NCBI GenBank assembly: GCA_943787205.1
Contig: CALSLN010000002.1
Location: forward strand, 1-64,000
Origin: an uncultured Rhodospirillaceae bacterium
GTDB taxonomy: Bacteria > Pseudomonadota > Alphaproteobacteria > Rhodospirillales > Rhodospirillaceae
Direction of reading: 5' to 3'
Length of the DNA stretch: 64,000 nucleotides
A model generated the notes under the pieces. The model saw only the letters and a list, made by a program, of their open reading frames with translations. It was not told the origin of the DNA and made no database searches. Shown here in pieces: positions 1 through 7,112 of the stretch (position 1 is its first letter; the number at the start of each line of letters is the position of its first letter). A program made the translations under genes and the position numbers.

Positions 1-295
1 TGGTGTACTTATCCTGGCCAGATTGGTCCTGCCACTTACGAGTTTGGAGTTGCCCACAGATGTAGACCTTGGACCCCTTCTTCAGATAGCTCTCAGCGAT
101 GCCCGCGAGATTGCCGAAAATGACAACACGGTGCCACTCGGTCTTCTCTTTGCGCTCCCCAGTATTCTTGTCTTTCCAATTTTCCGACGTCGCCAACGTG
201 AGATTGGCTACCTTATTGCCGTTTTGCATGGTGCGAACTTCAGGATCTTTACCAAGATTACCGATTAGAATGACTTTGTTGACGCTTCCAGCCAT
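1..295 (-). CDS. ssb: Single-stranded DNA-binding protein Ssb, 5' part only
   Basis: Reading the minus strand from the ATG at 295 gives an OB-fold SSB N-terminus: [20 protein letters not shown], then [20 protein letters not shown] and [12 protein letters not shown]. About 98 residues are present; the rest, including the acidic C-terminal tail that binds partner proteins, lies beyond the window. SSB coats single-stranded DNA in replication, recombination and repair. An AAAGGAGTTT ribosome site lies just upstream of the ATG, so the start is firm. In many alphaproteobacteria ssb sits beside a divergent uvrA; here uvrA is about 7 kb away, with four other genes between. No GAAC-N7-GAAC box is seen in the ssb leader. 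Confidence 0.93.
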   Translation of the reverse strand, partial: MAGSVNKVILIGNLGKDPEVRTMQNGNKVANLTLATSENWKDKNTGERKEKTEWHRVVIFGNLAGIAESYLKKGSKVYICGQLQTRKWQDQSGQDKYT

Positions 296-403
296 TGCCG
301 AAACTCCTTTGAATTCAATATTTGTCACACGATACCCAGCACAGTGACGGAGGCAAGCTTTATGCTGTGCTTATGAGGCGTTTTCATCACTATATGTGGA
401 CAG

Positions 404-412
404 TGTGGATAA
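404..412 (-). promoter_or_regulatory. Exact DnaA-box-like 9-mer in the ssb / CYTH-CHAD divergent region
   Basis: TGTGGATAA on the plus strand is the complement of the consensus DnaA box TTATCCACA. It sits in the 250-base divergent region between ssb and the CYTH-CHAD gene (296-545). A single exact 9-mer is expected by chance about once in two windows of this size, so it could be accidental. No cluster of boxes or AT-rich unwinding region suggests an origin. I see nothing else definite in this gap. Confidence 0.25.
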
Positions 413-545
413 CCTGGCCTTGTAACATGAAAGAAGTTGCTCCCCGTTTCCCCCCTGGTGTTTAATCTTAGTCAATGGGTACGGCGACCCAAGCTGATAC
501 AAATCAGATGCGCTGATACTTTAGGGTTTAGGGACCTGCACAAAC

Positions 546-2156
546 ATGGATACGACCTCCCCTCGGCTTAATGCGGATGAGGCAGCCTCTCGTGGTGAGC
601 TTGAAATTGAGCTCAAGCTTACGACAAGCCCCGGAAACCTCTCGAAACTTCTCTCTTACGCTGGAAAACTAAACGCGACCGACGGAGAAAAGCCGAAAAC
701 AGCTCAGATCATCTCGACCTATTTCGATACCGAAGACCGCCGGTTACGAAAACGTGGCCTTACCCTTCGCGTTCGCCAAAAAGGTGGACATAGAGAGCAG
801 ACCGTTAAAAGCGCCGGCACAAGCTCATCTGGCATGTTTGCTCGGCAAGAATGGACTGTGCCACTCAACGGCAAAACACCCGATCTATCGCTGATCAATG
901 ATCCGGATATACGCAACCGGATGGGGCTTATTCTCGATCAGGAATTAAAGCCATTGTTCAAGACAAGCGTGAAGCGAACCACACTTGTTGTCGATCATTC
1001 GGTGTCTCCAGGAGATACGGCACGTGTGGAGCTTGCCTTTGATCAAGGGCGTGTCGTCTCTGGAAAGAAATCAGAACAGATTTGCGAACTGGAGTTAGAG
1101 CTCGTCGAAGGCACGACGACAGCATTACTCGACTTAGCCAAGCTTCTCGCAAACCGCACGCACACGGTTCTGAGTCTCGGAAGCAAGGTTTCAAGAGGCT
1201 TTCACCTGTCAGAAGGAACTCATCCCGAAGCGGTACTCGCTTCAAAAACACCCTTATCCAAGCGGCTCTCCATTGAAGACGCCATGATCCATATCTTCCG
1301 TCCGTCTCTAACCCAGCTGTTGGCTAATCGTGCTGCCGCTGTCTGTGGCAAAGATATAGAAGGCGTACATCAGGCACGCGTGGCGATCAGACGTATTCTA
1401 TCAGCTTTCATCGTATTCAAAGACCATCTCAAAGGTCCGCAGATAGATCACATAAAGACGGAAGTTCGGTGGCTTATTGATACGCTCGGAGAGGCCCGCG
1501 ACATCGATGTCTTTATTGATGAAGTCCTCAGCGTGGTAGCATTGGACAGACCAAAAGATGCAGATATTCGCGCTGTCCTGAAAGTCGCGACTAAAGCGCA
1601 GAACGCGGCGTATCGAAAAGTCAGAAGCGCCCTCTCCTCAAAGCGCTATACAGCGGCGATGCTGGAGATGTCGGCATGGATTGAACATCGCTCATGGCGA
1701 AGCCATACATCCGAGAAGCAGCTTAGTGGGCCAATCAAGGGAATCTCGGGCAAACTCCTATCGAAGCGACATAACAAAGTTCTAAAAATTGGAAAAAACT
1801 TTGCAAAGATCCCCAGCGCAGATCGTCACTGCATACGCATCGCTCTGAAAAAGACGCGCTATGCATCAGAGTTCTTTGCATCCCTATACTCTGACGCTCG
1901 GACGAAGCCCTACATCACATCGATGAAACAATTACAGACAGCGTTAGGCGCCGCAAACGATGTCGCCACGGCTGAAACTCTATCCGCTACACTCGTCAAA
2001 CAAGTTCGTCGTGGCACAAAAGAAGCAGAAGCCGTTAGCTTCGGCGTTGGAAAGGTTCTTGGCTGGCATACACGAGCCGCATCAGAAGCAAACGAAAATG
2101 TCGTCGCGCTTTGGAATAACTTTGCCAAGAGCCACCCGTTCTGGCTCGCGAAATAG
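546..2156 (+). CDS. CYTH-CHAD domain protein (inorganic triphosphatase-like)
   Basis: 536 residues. The N-terminal CYTH domain (about residues 18-215) opens with the hallmark ELEIELKL (ExExK) and has further charged strands such as YFDTEDRRLRKRGLTLRVR that line a triphosphate tunnel. The C-terminal CHAD domain (about 245-530) is helical and rich in conserved His, Arg and Lys, for example HQARVAIRRILSAF and RIALKKTRYASEFF. CYTH-CHAD proteins such as E. coli YgiF hydrolyse inorganic triphosphate, and CHAD domains bind polyphosphate; substrate here is inferred from family. The start has an AGGGACC ribosome site. A ParA-like gene follows 20 bases downstream, so the two are probably cotranscribed. 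Cytoplasmic; no signal peptide. Confidence 0.9.
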   Translation: MDTTSPRLNADEAASRGELEIELKLTTSPGNLSKLLSYAGKLNATDGEKPKTAQIISTYFDTEDRRLRKRGLTLRVRQKGGHREQTVKSAGTSSSGMFARQEWTVPLNGKTPDLSLINDPDIRNRMGLILDQELKPLFKTSVKRTTLVVDHSVSPGDTARVELAFDQGRVVSGKKSEQICELELELVEGTTTALLDLAKLLANRTHTVLSLGSKVSRGFHLSEGTHPEAVLASKTPLSKRLSIEDAMIHIFRPSLTQLLANRAAAVCGKDIEGVHQARVAIRRILSAFIVFKDHLKGPQIDHIKTEVRWLIDTLGEARDIDVFIDEVLSVVALDRPKDADIRAVLKVATKAQNAAYRKVRSALSSKRYTAAMLEMSAWIEHRSWRSHTSEKQLSGPIKGISGKLLSKRHNKVLKIGKNFAKIPSADRHCIRIALKKTRYASEFFASLYSDARTKPYITSMKQLQTALGAANDVATAETLSATLVKQVRRGTKEAEAVSFGVGKVLGWHTRAASEANENVVALWNNFAKSHPFWLAK

Positions 2157-2176
2157 AAGCAGGACTACAACACACA

Positions 2177-2806
2177 ATGCTCTCAGTACTTGTCGCCAAT
2201 CCCAAAGGAGGCTGCGGTAAATCAACGGTCGCCACAAACCTGGCAGCCGCCTTTGCCAATGGCGGGCTAAAGACAGCCATCGCAGATGTTGATCCACAAA
2301 AGAGTTCCCTCACCTGGCTAAAATTGCGCCCAAAGAGCGCGGCAAAAATTTCGGGGCTAAATTGGCTTAAAAACGAAGGCGATACCGTTAAAGGCCTTCA
2401 GCGCTTGGTCATCGATGTCGGCGCCGGTATTCGGAAACAGCATTTTGATGCCCTGCTTAAAGCCGCAGACATGGTGGTCATGCCTATTCTACCGTCCGTA
2501 TTCGACGAACAATCAGCAAGTACATTTCTAGAGAAAATCGATACCATTAAGCCTATCCGCAAAGGCCGAAAGCCGGTTGCCATTGTCGGCAACCGTATGC
2601 GCTCCAGCACCCGCGCAGCGGCTCGGTTAGAGGAATTTTTAGATAATGTTGGCCACCCCGTTGTGACCCGCCTCGCCGACAGAAGCGCCTATAGCGAAAT
2701 GGCAAGCCAAGGTCTCTCGATCTTTGACCGCCCCGGCTCCTATTCAGACCTCATCTCCTCAGACTGGGTTCCTTTGATTAGCTTCATTGAGAACCAAGCA
2801 GACTGA
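2177..2806 (+). CDS. ParA/MinD-family ATPase
   Basis: 209 residues, the length of small orphan ParA proteins. The deviant Walker A motif KGGCGKST is at residues 10-17, including the signature lysine (K10) and the P-loop lysine (K15); the switch aspartate lies in AIADVDPQKSS, and RLVIDVGAG is the second hydrolysis motif. Such ATPases dimerise on ATP and position cargo on the nucleoid or membrane; the cargo is not evident. No parB lies beside it, which argues against a plasmid or chromosome partition pair. It is sandwiched between the CYTH-CHAD gene and an exported M24 protein with short gaps, suggesting one transcript. An AGGAC ribosome site precedes the ATG. Confidence 0.88.
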   Translation: MLSVLVANPKGGCGKSTVATNLAAAFANGGLKTAIADVDPQKSSLTWLKLRPKSAAKISGLNWLKNEGDTVKGLQRLVIDVGAGIRKQHFDALLKAADMVVMPILPSVFDEQSASTFLEKIDTIKPIRKGRKPVAIVGNRMRSSTRAAARLEEFLDNVGHPVVTRLADRSAYSEMASQGLSIFDRPGSYSDLISSDWVPLISFIENQAD

Positions 2807-2831
2807 GCATCACTTACTCAAGGACCACACA

Positions 2832-4205
2832 ATGATTGATCGTCGACACGCGTTAGCCGGCATAGCTGCAGCTTCCGGAGCAGCAGCATTGAGTCATTCA
2901 GCCCAAGCATCTGATGGCAAACAGGCTGCTTCCTCGCCGTTGACTCTCGATGCTCCGATGATTGGCCCGCGCATGAATCGCGCACAAGCGATCAAGGTTA
3001 TGGATCAACTCGGCTTAGACGCTTTGATCCTTGGCTCTGGCATCAATGTGTATCACGCAACAGGATACTGGCCGCTCACAGATCGCATGGGGCACGCCCC
3101 AAGTACGCTTGCTATTGTCACACGGAGCGACGAGCAACCCCTGTCCGTGGTGCTATCGAGCTTCACCTATTACTACCAACTGGCCGATGTCCATCGCACC
3201 CAAGATTATCCCGCATACACATACACCGGACCGACTGGACAGATAGATGACAACGGCGAACCCGTGGCCGCACCTGTGATGGTATTTCGGGACCGTAAAG
3301 AAGTGCCCCTAGACGCCGTTGAATCTCATCGCGCCAGCCTTGCTTATGCAGCAGAACAAGACGTCGGCGCATGGGCTGGCGCTAAATACGCCATGGCAAA
3401 GGCGTTGAAGGACGTGGGGCTCCTTAACGGCAAAATCGCTATCGATCACCCAAACGTTAGAGCGCTCGTCGAAGAAGCAGCACCGAATGCATCCCTAACA
3501 AATGCAGATACCGCGCTGCGTCGTATTCGGCCAATCAAGTCCGACATTGAAATCGCGCTCATGCGCCAGGCCTCTCTCGCGAACACAGAAGCCACTCTTG
3601 CCGCGGTGCAAACGGTGCGGGCTGGTGCAACCTACCGGGAATTGAGATCAACGTTTTATGCCGAGGCCGCACGACGCGAAAATCGTGGCGTCTTTCTCGT
3701 TATCGATCGCGTCAGTTCAGACCTCTACGACGCTCCGTTTGAAAATGGCCAAGCCTTTCTCATTGATGCCGTCAGTGAGTATCAAGGATACCATGGCGAC
3801 TACGGCCGAACCGTCTTCATCGGCGAACCGGCTAAGGCTATGAAAGATGCGACAGACGCCATGGGGCAAGCCTGGAGCGAAGTTCAGCATCAGCTCAAAC
3901 CTGGTATGCTGTTCTCAGAGATCATGACCCTTGGCCGATCGATGCTCAAAAAGATGGGTGTGAATTACACCGTGTCATTCACACCGCATAGTGTCGGCCT
4001 CTATCACACCGATCACGTCGGTATGGCGGGCGCAGCAGCCTTTCGTGAAGACCCTGTGCTTGAAAAAGGCATGATCATCAGTGTCGACTGCCCACTGCTT
4101 GAAGCTGGCGTCGGTGGCTCAGCGCACCTTGAAGATTTAACGCTGATTACCGAAGACGGCGCTGAACCTATTCACGACATCGGCAATCAAACCATCCTGG
4201 TTTAG
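2832..4205 (+). CDS. Exported M24 (Xaa-Pro peptidase/creatinase fold) protein
   Basis: 457 residues from the ATG at 2832, which has AAGGACC upstream; an earlier in-frame start would add 15 residues overlapping parA. The N-terminus (MIDRRHALAGIAAASGAAAL...) has a twin-arginine-like export signal. The creatinase N-domain is followed by the pita-bread domain. Metal ligands are visible as the Asp pair in FLIDAVSEYQGYHGDYGRT, the His in PHSVGLYH and the Glu in AHLEDLTLIT. The usual TIEPG glutamate is replaced by aspartate in IISVDCPLLE, a conservative change at a metal site. It is likely a periplasmic dipeptidase or aminopeptidase; the substrate is unknown. Confidence 0.85.
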   Translation: MIDRRHALAGIAAASGAAALSHSAQASDGKQAASSPLTLDAPMIGPRMNRAQAIKVMDQLGLDALILGSGINVYHATGYWPLTDRMGHAPSTLAIVTRSDEQPLSVVLSSFTYYYQLADVHRTQDYPAYTYTGPTGQIDDNGEPVAAPVMVFRDRKEVPLDAVESHRASLAYAAEQDVGAWAGAKYAMAKALKDVGLLNGKIAIDHPNVRALVEEAAPNASLTNADTALRRIRPIKSDIEIALMRQASLANTEATLAAVQTVRAGATYRELRSTFYAEAARRENRGVFLVIDRVSSDLYDAPFENGQAFLIDAVSEYQGYHGDYGRTVFIGEPAKAMKDATDAMGQAWSEVQHQLKPGMLFSEIMTLGRSMLKKMGVNYTVSFTPHSVGLYHTDHVGMAGAAAFREDPVLEKGMIISVDCPLLEAGVGGSAHLEDLTLITEDGAEPIHDIGNQTILV

Positions 4206-4213
4206 CGCAACAA

Positions 4214-4241
4214 AAAAGGGCGTCCCGCGGGACGCCCTTTT
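4214..4241. terminator. Bidirectional intrinsic terminator
   Basis: A perfect inverted repeat (AAAAGGGCGTCCCG followed by its complement) forms a 14-bp stem with A/T ends on both sides. It lies 8 bases after the M24 stop and 22 bases beyond the stop of the convergent TonB receptor gene, so it can serve both. Confidence 0.85.
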
Positions 4242-4263
4242 CGTAACTCAAACTAACTAAAGT

Positions 4264-6747
4264 CTAGAAGTTGAATGTTGTCCGCACACCAAGCTGGCGC
4301 TTGTTCGGCAATTGAGCCTGACCAGCGTTTTCCAGAATAAACGTGAATGGTGGTGGGAAGAACGCCACGTTAAGAGAGTTGAAGTCCGTGGTGTTAAACG
4401 CCTGCTTCACAGTGTCATCGTTGAACAGATTGTCAGCGAAGGCCACGATGCTCCAGCTATCAGATGTCAAACCAATCCGTAGATCAGCCATCCAATATCC
4501 CTGCATCTCGAGGATATTGTCTGATGTGTCATACCGGTTGCTTGAGTACTGAACATCAGTCTCGATCAACCAGTTTACATCGTCAGTAAGAGCTTGCTCG
4601 TAGGACATTCCAAGGTTCAGAGAATGCTTGGCAACATCTTCCAAACGATTGCCCGTGCGATCAACTTCACAGCTGAGCCTTGTACCAATCGTTACCGGAG
4701 TACAATTGCCGACCGCAGTGATGGTTCCAATACCGCTACTGTTGGTCTTGAAATCACCGTATGTGGCATCAATGTAGGAATACCCGAGAGACAGGTTCAT
4801 ACCATCGACCGGTGCCCAAGCCGCATCAAACTCAAGGCCCTTCACTTCCGCAGAAGACGCATTGACCGTCAGCGTACCGACGAGGCCATTATCCAGCAGA
4901 ATTTGCGAGGATGTTTGCTTGCCTGAGAAGTCTTCGTAGTAAGCAGCGGCATTGATGATGACTTTACCGTCAGCCCAAGTGGTCTTTGTACCAACTTCGT
5001 AGACCCACATGGTTTCACGATCAAAGCCGAACAGATCAGGGTTAAACCCAGATGCACCAGCACCAACCGTGCTTATGCCACCTGGCTTCGCACCCTTAGC
5101 GACAGAGCCGTAGAACAGCATGTCTTCATTGGCGGAGTACTCGACCGAGACCCGCGGTGTGAAGAAGCTATCTTCTCCTGTCGCCGGGATACTAGGCGAA
5201 GATGCTGGAACAGATGTTGGCGGACCAGCCAAGCCGAACGCATCCACGATACGCGGGCCAGACGGACCAGAGATGAATTGCTCTTCATCCGTATACCGGC
5301 CTTCAACGTGGACGGTCAGTTCATCCGTGACATCAAATTCCACCATCGCGAAGGCTGATAGGTGTTTCGTGTCTCGAACCCATTTGTTCGGGTCTTGATC
5401 ACCAACTAATCTAAAGAACAAACCACAGTTCAGAGCTGGAGCGCCCGGGAACAACTGATTGTTGGTACAGGCAATGTTATTAGAATCCTGATTAACATCT
5501 TCGTCCCAATACAAGCCACCAATCATCCAACGTAGACTTTCGTCATCATTGGACTGCAAGCGAATTTCTTCACTGAACAGTTTTGTTTCAGATGCAACGC
5601 GGAACAATGTTCCTGCTACTTGGCTCTCAAAGCTCCCTTGACGGTGGTTTTCAGAGGCCTGCGATACATCAGCTTTTGCGTAGTGCGTAGACGATGTGAA
5701 CGTACCGAAGCCGAGGTCCCAATCTAGGGTGCCTGCAACACGGAAAATTTCGCGCTCACTGCCGCGGAATTCTTTACCCGTAATCGGGTCTTCAGAAATC
5801 GTAATGCCCGGCAGATCAGAAGCATCCGGCACTTTACCAGCAAAAACGCCAGCTGAAAGAACAGATGGGCTGATTACGCCATTCCCAGAGAAAGGAATGG
5901 TTGGGTAAGCACCCACTGGAACTGGCCGCGTCGTATTCTGACCAATAAAGGCGAAGGCCGACTGACCAAGGTGGTCATCCGTGTATTCCAAACGCGATGT
6001 AAACGAAACATCTTCGCTGGCGTTCCAGATGGAGGAGAATGCGAGGCCATAGCCATCGCTGTCACCAACATCGGCACCGGTCACTTCGTTGTCGTAGAAA
6101 CCATCAAAGTTCCAGACCGAGGCATTCACGCCGATTAGGAATTTGTCTTCAACGATGGGGCCATAGATGCCAACAGAGGCATCAGCCTGACCGCGTTGTC
6201 CACCATTGATGGAAACTTTGCCTTCCCATTCGTTGGTTGGCTTCTTGGTCACGTAGTTGATTGCACCAGCAAAGGCTGAACGACCGTACAGGGCACTCTG
6301 TGGGCCCTTAACGATTTCAACGCGCTCAAGATCGAACAAGCGAGAGTTAATGAGCAACGAGCCACCGGCCGATTGCACGGACTCACTGGAAACATCAACG
6401 CCATCAAGCAGCAGCGCAACGTTAGGACGGCCACGGGACGGAGCCAAACCACGAATGGTGACACGGACATCCTGCGGGAATGTGCCTTGCTCAACCGTCA
6501 CACCTGAAGTCAGGCGCGCGATGTCTTCAATGCTGTTCAGGCCTTTACGCTCAAGCTGCTCAGCTGAGAACGCTTTAATGACCAGTGGAATATCCTGAAT
6601 GTTTTCAGACCGTTTACGTGTCGTAACGGTGATTTCCTCAACCGTCAGCTGAGCGAGAGCTGGCGCGGCATCCATGGCCAACATGGCCCCAATAACGCCA
6701 AGCGACGCTGCAGTATGTTTAAGATTGAGTCGTGACCTGACGGTCAT
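4264..6747 (-). CDS. TonB-dependent outer membrane receptor
   Basis: 827 residues from the ATG at 6747, preceded by a strong GGGGAGGAC ribosome site; longer in-frame starts back to 6993 look spurious. A signal peptide ending APALA precedes LTVEEITVTTRKRSENIQDI, the TonB-box and plug entry. The plug (about residues 45-165) carries TIRGLAPSRGRPNVALLLDG and VEIVKGPQSALYGRSAFAG. A 22-strand barrel follows and ends in phenylalanine (LGVRTTFNF), the BAM signal. It takes up a siderophore, haem, sugar or other large substrate using TonB-ExbBD energy; no neighbouring enzyme identifies the ligand. It converges on the M24 gene and shares its terminator. Confidence 0.93.
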   Translation of the reverse strand: MTVRSRLNLKHTAASLGVIGAMLAMDAAPALAQLTVEEITVTTRKRSENIQDIPLVIKAFSAEQLERKGLNSIEDIARLTSGVTVEQGTFPQDVRVTIRGLAPSRGRPNVALLLDGVDVSSESVQSAGGSLLINSRLFDLERVEIVKGPQSALYGRSAFAGAINYVTKKPTNEWEGKVSINGGQRGQADASVGIYGPIVEDKFLIGVNASVWNFDGFYDNEVTGADVGDSDGYGLAFSSIWNASEDVSFTSRLEYTDDHLGQSAFAFIGQNTTRPVPVGAYPTIPFSGNGVISPSVLSAGVFAGKVPDASDLPGITISEDPITGKEFRGSEREIFRVAGTLDWDLGFGTFTSSTHYAKADVSQASENHRQGSFESQVAGTLFRVASETKLFSEEIRLQSNDDESLRWMIGGLYWDEDVNQDSNNIACTNNQLFPGAPALNCGLFFRLVGDQDPNKWVRDTKHLSAFAMVEFDVTDELTVHVEGRYTDEEQFISGPSGPRIVDAFGLAGPPTSVPASSPSIPATGEDSFFTPRVSVEYSANEDMLFYGSVAKGAKPGGISTVGAGASGFNPDLFGFDRETMWVYEVGTKTTWADGKVIINAAAYYEDFSGKQTSSQILLDNGLVGTLTVNASSAEVKGLEFDAAWAPVDGMNLSLGYSYIDATYGDFKTNSSGIGTITAVGNCTPVTIGTRLSCEVDRTGNRLEDVAKHSLNLGMSYEQALTDDVNWLIETDVQYSSNRYDTSDNILEMQGYWMADLRIGLTSDSWSIVAFADNLFNDDTVKQAFNTTDFNSLNVAFFPPPFTFILENAGQAQLPNKRQLGVRTTFNF

Positions 6748-6858
6748 AAGGTAGTCCTCCCCAGGAGAAGAAAATGTAATGACCGAACAATCAGGGCATT
6801 TGTCTAATTTATGAAGCCCAGAGTACGACCATGACCACGAGTTGGACATAGGTTTGTG

Positions 6859-6889
6859 GCGGTTTAGCTCACTAATTGAGCTGTACCGC
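6859..6889. promoter_or_regulatory. Interrupted inverted repeat in the TonB receptor / uvrA divergent gap
   Basis: GCGGT-tt-AGCTCA-ctaat-TGAGCT-gt-ACCGC: two stem blocks of 5 and 6 bp separated by a symmetrical 2x2 mismatch. It lies in the 365-base gap 6748-7112, about 110 bases upstream of the receptor start, and is not followed by a T-run. An operator for the receptor or an RNA hairpin in its leader are both possible. The rest of the gap holds a short GGAGAA/TTCTCC hairpin near 6949-6969 and the uvrA promoter region; I see no gene in it. Confidence 0.35.
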
Positions 6890-7091
6890 ATATTTATTCC
6901 GGGTGTGTTGCGGCAAAGGCACACTCTTTCCGGACACCGTCCTGTCAGGAGAATGCGTATTTTTCTCCCTCGCCTCGGTTTTATCGTCCCCAATCTGACT
7001 CAATCCGTATATCAAGGGCTTCACAATTCCGGTCGTTAATCCGACCCAATTGCCATTCAATCCGAGACGCCTTAAAACAGGGCTCCCCTGA

Positions 7092-7106
7092 GAACATAAG
7101 CAGAAC
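7092..7106 (+). promoter_or_regulatory. LexA (SOS) box of uvrA
   Basis: GAAC-ATAAGCA-GAAC matches the alphaproteobacterial LexA operator GAAC-N7-GAAC exactly. It ends 6 bases before the uvrA GTG, overlapping the probable -10 (CATAAG, 7095-7100) with a weak -35 (TTAAAA, 7072-7077) at 17-bp spacing. Binding here would block transcription initiation. lexA itself carries the same motif at 26546-26560. Confidence 0.75.
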
Positions 7107-7112
7107 ATCGCC

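Noticed and set aside
296-545. Replication origin at the DnaA box near ssb
   Set aside because: Only one exact box, no AT-rich unwinding repeats, no dnaA or dnaN gene.
2177-2806. ParA gene taken as a partition (parAB) system marking an origin or plasmid
   Set aside because: No ParB gene or parS-like repeat is nearby; small orphan ParA proteins have other roles.
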